This document shows, piece after piece, positions 1-5,657 of a DNA stretch of 7,218 nt. The stretch is from an uncultured Clostridia bacterium (GTDB taxonomy: Bacteria; Bacillota; Clostridia; Oscillospirales; CAG-272). The position numbers were made by a program, and so were the translations under genes. Positions within the stretch are counted from its first letter, which is position 1, and every line of letters begins with the position of its first letter. The stretch lies in assembly GCA_947304475.1 (NCBI GenBank), contig CAMZBE010000069.1:1-7218 (forward strand), read 5' to 3'. The notes under the pieces were generated by a model. It ran no database searches. It was not told the origin of the DNA and was given only the letters and a program-made list of their open reading frames with translations.

Positions 1-1
1 G

Positions 2-847
2 CTGGTCGCCCCGAACGAAGAGGTGGCGGCGCTGCTCGACGCGGCGACGTCGGCACGGGATCTGCCGGGGCAGGCGGACGTGGACTCGTCGCTCCTTTAT
101 TTCTGCCGCGAGGTTCGCAGGCGGCATACCGTCGCCCTCTCGGGGGAGTGCGCCGACGAGATCTTCGGCGGCTATCCTTGGTTCTACCGTCCCGAGATGC
201 TCTCGCGCGACTTCTTCCCGTGGATCCACGATCCCGCGGTCCGGATCTCGCTTTTCCGGCGGGAACTGGTTTCCCCCGACGAGGGGCTTGCCTACCTGTC
301 CGAAAAGTACCGGCAGGTCGTTTCGTCGGTCGAGTGCCTTGACGAAGACGACGAGGGGACGCGGCGGTCGCGGATCGCCTCGGTGCTCTCGCAGTCGTAT
401 TTCATGCAGTCGCTGCTCGAACGCAAGGATCGGATGTCGATGGCGAACGGGCTTGAGGTGCGCGTGCCCTTCTCGGATTACCGGATCGCGTCGTATCTTT
501 ACAACGTCCCGTGGTCGTACAAATACGAGAACGGGGTGGAGAAGGCGCTGCTCCGTGAGGCGATGCGCGGCGTGTTGCCCGACGCGATCTACCGGCGCAA
601 GAAGAGTCCGTATCCGAAAACCCACAGTCCCCGCTACGAGAGGGCGGTGCTCGACCAACTGAAAACGCGTTTGTCACGTCCGGGCTCCCCGCTTGCCGCG
701 ATGGTCGATCCCGCCAAACTCGCCTCTCTTCTGTCGGGCGGGGAGGACGTGACCTGGTTCGGGCAACTGATGGCGCGGCCGCAACTGATCGCGTGGCTCT
801 GTCAGTTCGATTTCTTCTGCGAGAAGTACCGTGTCGCGTTTGTTTGA
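2..847 (+). CDS. asnB: Asparagine synthetase (glutamine-hydrolysing), C-terminal part
   Basis: This is the synthetase half of an enzyme that makes asparagine from aspartate, ATP and glutamine-derived ammonia in the cytoplasm. The reading frame is open to the left edge (Leu-Val-Ala-Pro-Asn precede the first possible GTG at 23), so the true start and the glutaminase domain lie outside the window. About 281 residues are present, against roughly 600 for the clostridial form. Visible signatures are SGECADEIFGGY (nt 140-175), the adenylation-domain loop that is SGxGADExFxGY in the family, then ERKDRMSMANGLEVRVPFSD (from about nt 419), the conserved KxDRxxMxxxLExRxPFLD block, and a RRKKSPYPKT segment typical of Firmicute AsnB near the C terminus. 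It ends at TGA 845-847. No convincing intrinsic terminator follows; the only hairpin (872-913) lacks a T run. The family call is very secure; the gene symbol is the usual one for this architecture. Confidence 0.95.
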   Translation: MVAPNEEVAALLDAATSARDLPGQADVDSSLLYFCREVRRRHTVALSGECADEIFGGYPWFYRPEMLSRDFFPWIHDPAVRISLFRRELVSPDEGLAYLSEKYRQVVSSVECLDEDDEGTRRSRIASVLSQSYFMQSLLERKDRMSMANGLEVRVPFSDYRIASYLYNVPWSYKYENGVEKALLREAMRGVLPDAIYRRKKSPYPKTHSPRYERAVLDQLKTRLSRPGSPLAAMVDPAKLASLLSGGEDVTWFGQLMARPQLIAWLCQFDFFCEKYRVAFV

Positions 848-871
848 GTTTTGGTGAAGGTGACTATTTTT

Positions 872-913
872 CCGATCTCCGTTTTGTGCAAGAGGGAGAA
901 ACGGGGAAATCGG
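872..913 (+). repeat. Inverted repeat behind asnB, weak terminator candidate
   Basis: CCGATCTCCGTTT (872-884) pairs with 899-906 and 909-913, giving 13 pairs including one G-T, with a two-base AA bulge and a 14-base loop. It lies 24 bases after the asnB stop, where a terminator would be expected. No T run follows on the plus strand, so an intrinsic terminator is doubtful. It may be an mRNA 3' end or processing structure, or chance. Confidence 0.35.
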
Positions 914-924
914 ACGGGGAAATC

Positions 925-953
925 TTGACAAAATGCGCGGCGCGTGGTATAAT
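925..953 (+). promoter_or_regulatory. Consensus sigma-A promoter with extended -10
   Basis: TTGACA at 925-930 and TATAAT at 948-953 are both perfect consensus, with a 17-base spacer and a TGG immediately before the -10 (an extended -10, TGn). The predicted transcription start is near 960, just before the riboswitch aptamer (first paired base 964). This placement supports the leader being a regulated 5' UTR of the flotillin gene. A promoter this strong suggests that control is exerted after initiation. Confidence 0.9.
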
Positions 954-961
954 GAGAACGT

Positions 962-1069
962 CGAAAGGGAGTAGTACGTTGCCACCGTGCAGCGTGCGAG
1001 CGCCGTCAGCACGGCAGTTGCAAATGCCCGGCGTCCGCAGGATCAGAAATGATTTTACAAGACTTTTAC
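962..1069 (+). promoter_or_regulatory. yybP-ykoY family (Mn2+) riboswitch aptamer
   Basis: The leader folds by eye into the yybP-ykoY layout. P1 is AAAGG 964-968 with CUUUU 1063-1067. The conserved GGGAGUAG follows at 967-974. P2 is ACGUUGC 976-982 with GCAGCGU 989-995. P3 is GCGCCG 1000-1005 with CGGCGU 1029-1034, opening into the conserved GUCA (1005-1008) and an upper helix GGCA 1013-1016 / UGCC 1025-1028. A final AUCA-GAAA-UGAU hairpin spans 1042-1053, and the conserved ACAAGAC ends it (1057-1063). Members of this family sense Mn2+ and usually precede manganese exporters (MntP, TerC-type proteins, P-type ATPases). The downstream gene here is instead a flotillin. The call rests on motif order, spacing and pairing recalled from the family; a covariance search (RF00080) was not run. 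Confidence 0.8.
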
Positions 1070-1095
1070 TGTGCACACGGTAAAAGTCTTTTTTT
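1059..1095 (+). terminator. Intrinsic terminator / riboswitch expression platform
   Basis: AAGACTTTTAC (1059-1069) pairs perfectly with GTAAAAGTCTT (1080-1090), and the stem can extend by three more pairs (1070-1072 with 1077-1079) to a four-base loop. A run of seven T follows (1089-1095). The left arm contains CUUUU 1063-1067, the 3' strand of aptamer helix P1, so P1 and the terminator cannot coexist. In this family Mn2+ stabilises P1, so the expected logic is read-through to the flotillin gene when Mn2+ is high and termination at about 1095 when it is low. That logic is inferred. Confidence 0.9.
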
Positions 1096-1161
1096 GTAGA
1101 CTATACCGATCGACAAACCACAGGAGTATGAACAAAACACAAGATAAAGGGGGTTTTTACT

Positions 1162-2574
1162 ATGTTGTTCATCATTCTCGGAATCGTTGCCGCAGTTCTC
1201 GTTCTGCTCGGTATCATCGGATACCTGAAAGCGCCGCCCGACACGGCGTACATCATCTCCGGCCTCGGGAGAAAGCGGATCCTCGTCGGTAAGGCGGGGT
1301 GGCGCATCCCGTTCTTCGAGAGAGTTGACCGTCTGTCGCTGCGCGTGATGCAGGTCGACGTCAAGACGAGTGAAGCCGTACCGACCAACGAATTCATCAA
1401 CGTCACGGTCGACGGCGTCGCCAACATCAAGATCTCGTCCCAGCGCGAGTACCTCGAACGGGCGGCGGAGGCGCTGCTCGGTATGAAGCAGGGCGAACTG
1501 ATCTCGATGGTCACGCAGGTCCTGGAAGGTAATATGCGTGAGATCGTCGGTTCGGTCGGGCTGAAAGAGATGGTGCAGGACCGGCAGGGAGTCGCCAAGA
1601 AGATCACCGAAAACGTCGTACCCGATATGCAGAAACTCGGCATCGAGGTCGTGAACTTCAACATTCAGAACTTCAAGGACGCCGCCGGGACCATTGAGAA
1701 CATGGGTATCGACAACGTCGAGCAGATCCGCAAGAACGCGCAGATCGCCAAGGCGAACGCGCAGCGCGATATCGCGATTGCGACCGCCAACGCGCAGCAG
1801 GAGGCAAACGCCGTCCGCGTCGAAGCCGAGAAGAAGATCGCCGAACAGAACGCGGCTCTCTCGGTGCAGCAGGCGGATATGAAGGTCCGCGCCGATACGA
1901 AGAAGGCGGAGGCCGACGCCGCGTACTCGATCCAACAGGAAGAGCAGCGCCGGACCATTGAGGTCGCCAAGACCAACGCCGATATCGCCCGCCGCGAGAA
2001 GGAAGCCGAACTCGCCGAGAAGGACATCGCGATCAAGGAACGCCAACTCGACGCCGAAGTGCGTAAACAGGCGGACGCGATGAAGTATCAGGCGGAGAAA
2101 CAGGCGGAAGCCGACCTCATCAAACGTCAGAAGGACGCCGAAGCCAAGAAGTACGAGGCGATGCAGGCGGCGGAAGCCAAGAAAGCCGAAGCCGAGGCGC
2201 TCCGCTTCGCGATGGAGCAGGAAGCCGAAGGTATCCGCGCCAAAGGTCTTGCCGAAGCCGAAGCGATCGAAAAGAAAGCCGAAGCGCAGAAGAAGATGGG
2301 CGAGGCGTCGGTGCTCGAAATGTACCTGAACGCGCTGCCTGAAGTGGTGAAGAACGCCGCGACTCCTCTCGCCTCGACCGAGAAGATCGTCATGTACGGC
2401 GAGGGCAACTCCACCAAGGTCGTCCGCGACGTGATGAACAGCGCCAACCAGGTCATGGAAGGCGTGAAGGAATCGACCGGTATCGACCTGCCTTCGATCA
2501 TCGCCGGATACGCCGGCGGGATCGCCGCCAAGGGCGCGTCGAAAAAGGAAACCAAGTCCGATAAAAAGGACTGA
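1162..2574 (+). CDS. Flotillin-like SPFH-domain membrane scaffold protein
   Basis: The product is 470 residues. It has one N-terminal hydrophobic helix (about 2-22) that anchors it in the membrane, an SPFH/band 7 domain (about 25-190) and a long charged coiled coil rich in Glu-Ala repeats (about 190-385, for example AEAEAIEKKAEAQKK). The C-terminal tail includes hydrophobic Gly/Ala-rich IIAGYAGGIAA near 446 and a lysine-rich end. This is the FloT/YqiK flotillin plan; B. subtilis FloT is slightly longer. Flotillins oligomerise and organise membrane microdomains and their protein complexes. The ATG start is set by AAAGGGGG (1146-1153) at 8 bases. The usual partner NfeD is not adjacent; instead a six-helix membrane protein follows 121 bases downstream. 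The gene is read from the consensus promoter at 925-953 through the riboswitch and terminator. The family call is secure; the specific role is unknown. Confidence 0.93.
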   Translation: MLFIILGIVAAVLVLLGIIGYLKAPPDTAYIISGLGRKRILVGKAGWRIPFFERVDRLSLRVMQVDVKTSEAVPTNEFINVTVDGVANIKISSQREYLERAAEALLGMKQGELISMVTQVLEGNMREIVGSVGLKEMVQDRQGVAKKITENVVPDMQKLGIEVVNFNIQNFKDAAGTIENMGIDNVEQIRKNAQIAKANAQRDIAIATANAQQEANAVRVEAEKKIAEQNAALSVQQADMKVRADTKKAEADAAYSIQQEEQRRTIEVAKTNADIARREKEAELAEKDIAIKERQLDAEVRKQADAMKYQAEKQAEADLIKRQKDAEAKKYEAMQAAEAKKAEAEALRFAMEQEAEGIRAKGLAEAEAIEKKAEAQKKMGEASVLEMYLNALPEVVKNAATPLASTEKIVMYGEGNSTKVVRDVMNSANQVMEGVKESTGIDLPSIIAGYAGGIAAKGASKKETKSDKKD

Positions 2575-2600
2575 CAGCCTGACGGTCTGACTTGCAAAGT

Positions 2601-2668
2601 TTCCGTCTGTCGGGCGGCAACGCCCGGCAGACGGAAGGAGACCACCCCCCGCGGCGACTGCCGCGGGG
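2601..2668 (+). repeat. Two tandem strong hairpins between flotillin and membrane-protein genes
   Basis: The first stem is 2601-2616 with 2621-2636: 16 pairs, one of them G-T, and a GCAA (GNRA) tetraloop. The second is CCCCGCGGC 2647-2655 with 2660-2668: nine pairs and a GACT loop. Neither is followed by a T run, so they do not look like standard intrinsic terminators. They may set differential mRNA stability between the two genes or act as a partial terminator. The second ends 13 bases before the GGGGAGG ribosome-binding site (2682-2688) of the next gene. Confidence 0.75.
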
Positions 2669-2695
2669 TTCGTGACGAAGAGGGGAGGTGCGCGA

Positions 2696-3847
2696 ATGAC
2701 GAAAAGAACGGTATGGCATACGATCGTGCAGGTCGTCTTTACCGGCGCGATCTTTCTTCTGATCGCCGCATTTTCACACGGACTGATGAACGCGTTCAGT
2801 GAACTCGATCCGTCGAAGAGGGAAGAGACCTTCGATCTGTTTATGTCGCACGGTACGTCCATCGGTTACCGGGGACTCACCGTTTTGCTCCTCGTTTGGT
2901 TCGGCGTGATCATCTACACGGTTTTCCGTATCGCGCTCTCTTACGATCGTTTTTCAAAACGGGTGTCGGTCGGCGAACCGAACGGGCTTTTCAAACGGAT
3001 CGAGCGGGTGGCTACGACGCCGACGTTCTGGATTGAACTCGCGATCGTTCTGCTCCTGACCTTCGTTCTGTCGTCCGGGTTCCTCTCCGCCAAGAGGTTC
3101 TTCCCCGTCGCAACGTTCCCCGTCGTCGCCGTCTCCTTTTTCCTTGCCCACGTCGGGGCGTCGACGCAGGCGACGGACGTACCGTGGGGCAGGAATATCC
3201 GTATGTCGTGGATTGCGAATGAGATATTGCGGATTCTGGCGCACGTCCTGGTGATCGTGGTCGGACCTCCGTTCCTTCTGTTCGTGTATTCGAATTTTCT
3301 GATGCGTCGGAACACTACGATCGTCGTCGTGTCTTTGGCGGTCTTCGGACCGCTCCTGTTCTCCTTTTTCCGCGCGGTCCGAAAACGGAGAAAACTGCTG
3401 AAACGGCTCGCCGCGCTCTGCGAAGAGAAGGAGTATTCGTATTCGATCGAGAAGGCTTACCGTTCGATCCTGCTCCCGAGCAGGGAACCCGAGATCAGGA
3501 TCCGGACCGAAGAGGGGACTTTCGCGTGTGTCCTGCTCAACTCGTTTTCAAAGAAAACGCCGCTCTACCTTTCGCGGCTGTTCGGGACAGAGGGGCTTCT
3601 CGTCGGGCGGGGCACGGTCACCTACCGCACGGCGACGCTGCGCCCCTCGTTCGAGCCGGACGACAAGAAGGTTCTGATCCTCGTCCCCGTCCCCCTCTAC
3701 ATTTTCAGAAGAGGCGAGGACGACACGTGGTATCCTCTCTACGCCGCGGAGCAGGTCGGCGACTATTCGGTCTACTCCCTGTCCGCATTTTTGAACGCTC
3801 TCGATCTCGGCGCGCTCGAGGCGGCAAGAAAGCGAAGAGACTGGTGA
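2696..3847 (+). CDS. Unrecognised six-helix membrane protein with C-terminal soluble domain
   Basis: I do not recognise the family. The 383-residue product shows about six hydrophobic helices (roughly residues 9-30, 58-80, 111-132, 135-155, 178-202 and 207-228). A basic stretch RKRRKLLKR (about 229-237) follows, and then a soluble domain to the end. By the positive-inside rule that domain is probably cytoplasmic. It contains a beta-rich segment, VLILVPVPLYIFRR (about 326-339), and ends in an Ala/Leu helix. ATG 2696 is preferred over the in-frame GTG at 2672 because GGGGAGG (2682-2688) sits 7 bases before it, and the GTG lies upstream of that site. The gene follows the flotillin on the same strand with no U-tract terminator between, so co-transcription under the same riboswitch is plausible but unproven. 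There are no transporter motifs I can name. Confidence 0.85.
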   Translation: MTKRTVWHTIVQVVFTGAIFLLIAAFSHGLMNAFSELDPSKREETFDLFMSHGTSIGYRGLTVLLLVWFGVIIYTVFRIALSYDRFSKRVSVGEPNGLFKRIERVATTPTFWIELAIVLLLTFVLSSGFLSAKRFFPVATFPVVAVSFFLAHVGASTQATDVPWGRNIRMSWIANEILRILAHVLVIVVGPPFLLFVYSNFLMRRNTTIVVVSLAVFGPLLFSFFRAVRKRRKLLKRLAALCEEKEYSYSIEKAYRSILLPSREPEIRIRTEEGTFACVLLNSFSKKTPLYLSRLFGTEGLLVGRGTVTYRTATLRPSFEPDDKKVLILVPVPLYIFRRGEDDTWYPLYAAEQVGDYSVYSLSAFLNALDLGALEAARKRRDW

Positions 3848-3851
3848 GAGA

Positions 3852-3943
3852 AACGCGAAGCGTTGCCGCGGACGGGGAAAGGTGATGAGTCGCCCTGCGG
3901 GCAACGTGAAGATTTGCTGCGCAAAGTGAAGTGCGTTTCGCGC
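3852..3943 (+). repeat. Cluster of short hairpins with three-base loops
   Basis: Behind the membrane-protein gene come AACGC-GAA-GCGTT (3852-3864), GCCC-TGC-GGGC (3892-3902), TTTGC-TGC-GCAAA (3913-3925) and GTGCG-TTT-CGCGC (3931-3943, one G-T). The linkers before the last two carry GTGAAG. Stem sequences differ but each is self-complementary with a three-base loop, the same plan as the array at 5493-5614. The function is unknown. Confidence 0.65.
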
Positions 3944-3992
3944 GGGGATCGTTTTAGGGGGGCGGGTTTGAAAAAGTCCCGAAAATAAAGAG

Positions 3993-4029
3993 AAACGCCG
4001 GCTTTCGGTTGATCCGAAAGCCGGCGTTT
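3993..4029 (-). terminator. Hairpin terminator behind rubrerythrin, possibly bidirectional
   Basis: The arms 3993-4008 and 4014-4029 form a perfect 16-pair stem (AAACGCCGGCTTTCGG) with a TTGAT loop, starting 22 bases after the rubrerythrin stop. Read on the minus strand the stem ends in TTT and continues T-rich (CTCTTTATTTTC), fitting termination of rubrerythrin. On the plus strand the following bases are only weakly T-rich, so service to the upstream convergent gene is possible but less clear. Confidence 0.85.
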
Positions 4030-4051
4030 GGTATGTTTTCGTTTGGGGCGA

Positions 4052-4597
4052 TTATTTCTTGAAATAGCGGTTGAGGAGCCCCTCGAACGCCTTGCCGTGG
4101 CGCGCTTCGTCCTTCGCCATCTCGTGCACGGTGTCGTGGATGGCGTCGAGGTTCAGCGCCTTTGCCTTCTTGGCGAGTTCAAATTTGCCCTCGCACGCGC
4201 CCTTTTCGGCGGCGACGCGCATCTCGAGATTCTTCTTGGTCGACGTGGTCACGACCTCTCCCAGCAGTTCGGCGAACTTCGCGGCGTGCTCGGCTTCCTC
4301 AAAGGCGGCTTTCTCCCAGTAGAGACCGATCTCGGGATACCCCTCGCGGAAGGCGACGCGCGCCATCGCCAGGTACATACCGACCTCGCTGCATTCGCCG
4401 GTGAAGTTGGCGCGCAGTCCCTCGACGATATCGGCGGGAACGTCCTTCAGAGCGCCGACCTCGTGCTCGGTCGCCCAGTCGGCTTCCTCCACGACCTCGA
4501 CGAACTTCTCGCCCGGCACTTTGCAGACGGGGCACTTATCGGGCGGGGTATCGCCCTCGACGATCGTGCCGCAGACGGTGCATTTCCATTTTTTCAT
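4052..4597 (-). CDS. Reverse rubrerythrin (N-terminal rubredoxin plus diiron domain)
   Basis: The 181-residue protein begins MKKWKCTVCG and carries a rubredoxin-type iron site at Cys6, Cys9, Cys22 and Cys25. A four-helix ferritin-like domain follows with the expected diiron ligands Glu68 (TGECSE), Glu101/His104 (EAEH), Glu136 (CEGKFE) and Glu164/His167 (DEARH). Classical rubrerythrin has the rubredoxin at the C terminus; here it is N-terminal, as in the 'reverse' rubrerythrins of Clostridium. These act as cytoplasmic NAD(P)H-linked peroxidases that reduce hydrogen peroxide in anaerobes. The ATG at 4597 is chosen because translation from further upstream would start before the promoter; AAGGA lies shortly upstream on the minus strand. 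It has its own promoter (4661-4690) and is divergent from the metallophosphoesterase. Confidence 0.95.
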   Translation of the reverse strand: MKKWKCTVCGTIVEGDTPPDKCPVCKVPGEKFVEVVEEADWATEHEVGALKDVPADIVEGLRANFTGECSEVGMYLAMARVAFREGYPEIGLYWEKAAFEEAEHAAKFAELLGEVVTTSTKKNLEMRVAAEKGACEGKFELAKKAKALNLDAIHDTVHEMAKDEARHGKAFEGLLNRYFKK

Positions 4598-4660
4598 GTT
4601 ACGGTTTTCCTTTCTTTTGCCGGTGATCCGGTATTCGGACGGTTTCTTTGTCCTGTCTCT

Positions 4661-4690
4661 ATTGTACCGTATTTTCGCCCGGCTTGTCAA
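4661..4690 (-). promoter_or_regulatory. Promoter of the rubrerythrin gene
   Basis: On the minus strand TTGACA (4690-4685) and TACAAT (4666-4661) are separated by 18 bases. The predicted start is near 4654, giving a leader of about 57 bases to the ATG at 4597. The -35 is a perfect match and the -10 has one mismatch. Confidence 0.85.
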
Positions 4691-4703
4691 GCCGTTCTTG
4701 ACA
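4685..4703. promoter_or_regulatory. Inverted repeat spanning two facing -35 boxes, operator candidate
   Basis: TGTCAAG (4685-4691), five bases, then CTTGACA (4697-4703) is a perfect inverted repeat. It contains the -35 boxes of both divergent promoters, which are 7 bases apart. Six bases per arm are explained by two consensus -35 elements facing outward; the extra matching G/C adds one more. Steric competition between polymerases, or binding of a dimeric regulator, are both possible. Confidence 0.55.
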
Positions 4704-4726
4704 TTTTTCGGGGAATGGGATATACT
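4698..4726 (+). promoter_or_regulatory. Promoter of the metallophosphoesterase gene
   Basis: TTGACA (4698-4703) and TATACT (4721-4726) are spaced by 17 bases. The predicted start is near 4733, just ahead of the GAAAGGGGGG ribosome-binding site (4741-4750). This rules out the in-frame ATG at 4715, which lies between the promoter boxes. Confidence 0.88.
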
Positions 4727-4756
4727 GAAACAGAGAGGACGAAAGGGGGGTGTGCC

Positions 4757-5458
4757 GTGCCGATCAAAAAAAACGAATACGTGATCGACGCCGCGTGCCA
4801 AAAGATCCGCGTCGCGCTGCTCGCCGACCTGCACCGGGGACCGGCGGAGAACGCCGTTTCGATCCTCAAAAGCGATCCGCCCGACCTGATCCTGATCGCG
4901 GGCGACCTCTACGAGAGCCCGCCGCGCAATCCCATTGACGTTTCCGCCGCCCTGACCTTGCTCGCGGGACTGCCCGCCGGCGTCCCCGCCTTTTACTGCC
5001 GGGGAAATCACGACCATTCACACGAGGAAACGGTCGACGCGGCGCTTGAAGCGGCGGGCGTCGTCGAACTCGACTCAACCTACCGCACGCTTGAAAACGG
5101 GATCACGGTCGGCGGGCTTCGCTCCGCGTTTTATACCGGGGGAGTGCCGGATCTCGAATTTCTATTCGATTTTTCGCGCCTGCCGGGGTATAAGATCCTG
5201 ATCTCCCATCACCCCGAATACTACCCGAAGTATATCCGCGCTCTGCCGATCGATCTGACGGTTTCGGGGCATGCGCACGGCGGTCAATGGGCGATCCGCG
5301 GACACGGATTGCTCGCGCCAGGACAGGGACTTTTTCCGCGCTATACCGCTGGAATCTACGAGGGGCGGCTCGCCGTTTCCCGCGGGCTCTCCAACCCCGT
5401 CCCCGTCCCCCGCATCGGCACGCCCCGCGAGGTCGTCTATCTCACGGTCGGTCAATGA
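4757..5458 (+). CDS. Calcineurin-like metallophosphoesterase, YkuE/YaeI-like
   Basis: The 233-residue protein starts at GTG 4757, 6 bases after GAAAGGGGGG. All metal-binding motifs of the dinuclear metallophosphoesterase fold are present in order: LADLH (Asp24, His26), GDLYE (Asp50), GNHDH (Asn84, His85), SHHPEYYP (His151/152) and SGHAHGGQW (His172, His174). The GHxHGGQ ending is typical of the YkuE/YaeI group, which hydrolyse phosphodiester or pyrophosphate bonds, with some members acting on lipid-linked substrates. Unlike B. subtilis YkuE there is no signal peptide, so this shorter form is probably cytoplasmic. The substrate cannot be told from sequence. It is divergent from rubrerythrin with its own promoter. 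The stop codon overlaps the left arm of its terminator (5457-5486). Confidence 0.92.
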   Translation: MPIKKNEYVIDAACQKIRVALLADLHRGPAENAVSILKSDPPDLILIAGDLYESPPRNPIDVSAALTLLAGLPAGVPAFYCRGNHDHSHEETVDAALEAAGVVELDSTYRTLENGITVGGLRSAFYTGGVPDLEFLFDFSRLPGYKILISHHPEYYPKYIRALPIDLTVSGHAHGGQWAIRGHGLLAPGQGLFPRYTAGIYEGRLAVSRGLSNPVPVPRIGTPREVVYLTVGQ

Positions 5459-5486
5459 AAAAACGCCCGCTCGCGGGCGTTTTTTC
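5457..5486 (+). terminator. Intrinsic terminator of the metallophosphoesterase gene
   Basis: GAAAAAACGCCCG (5457-5469) pairs with CGGGCGTTTTTTC (5474-5486) around a CTCG loop: 13 pairs with a six-T run on the right arm. Two bases of the TGA stop (5456-5458) lie inside the stem. The A run in the left arm makes it usable from the other strand too, although no minus-strand gene ends here. Confidence 0.93.
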
Positions 5487-5492
5487 ATTTCG

Positions 5493-5614
5493 TGCCCGCA
5501 GGGCAATTCATTCTTTTTTTGATGAATTGACGGCTTCGCCGTCGTGAATTGCGTTCTGCGAACGCATGAATTCTCGCCGCTGCGCGGCTCCGTGAATTGC
5601 GCTTCGCGCATGAA
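5493..5614. repeat. Array of short hairpins joined by constant TGAATT linkers
   Basis: Perfect short stems with three-base loops follow one another: TGCCC-GCA-GGGCA (5493-5505), GACGGC-TTC-GCCGTC (5529-5543), GCGTTC-TGC-GAACGC (5551-5565), GCCGC-TGC-GCGGC (5576-5588) and GCGC-TTC-GCGC (5599-5609). They are separated by RTGAATT at 5522-5528, 5544-5550, 5566-5572 and 5592-5598, with a fifth partial ATGAA at 5610-5614. An inverted copy, AATTCAT (5505-5511), opens the array. Linker spacing is 22, 22 and 26 bases. The linker is conserved while stem sequences vary with pairing kept, unlike a CRISPR array. No coding ORF here is convincing. Confidence 0.8.
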
Positions 5615-5657
5615 GGGGCGCACGCGGGCATACGATGTGTGGGAAGGGGGCGGAGGT

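Noticed and set aside
872..913. Intrinsic terminator of asnB
   Set aside because: The stem is reasonable but no T run follows on the plus strand, so it is listed only as an inverted repeat.
793..1083. Small plus-strand ORF overlapping the asnB end and the leader
   Set aside because: It runs through a consensus promoter, the riboswitch and into the terminator, with no ribosome-binding site or recognisable product.
1066..2862. 598-codon open frame on the minus strand across the flotillin gene
   Set aside because: It is antisense to the Glu-Ala-rich coiled coil, and its product is a monotonous Leu/Phe/Arg/Asp-rich sequence with no domain. Its end overlaps the terminator, and the plus-strand gene has an RBS and family motifs. 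It is a composition shadow.
4028..4756. Plus-strand extension making the metallophosphoesterase a 476-residue fusion
   Set aside because: The extra part is antisense to rubrerythrin and passes through two promoters. The mapped promoter and GAAAGGGGGG site place the start at GTG 4757; the in-frame ATG 4715 lies inside the promoter.
5493..5614. CRISPR array
   Set aside because: The constant part is only 6-7 bases, the units are 22-26 bases, and the variable parts are themselves palindromes rather than unique spacers. No cas gene is present.
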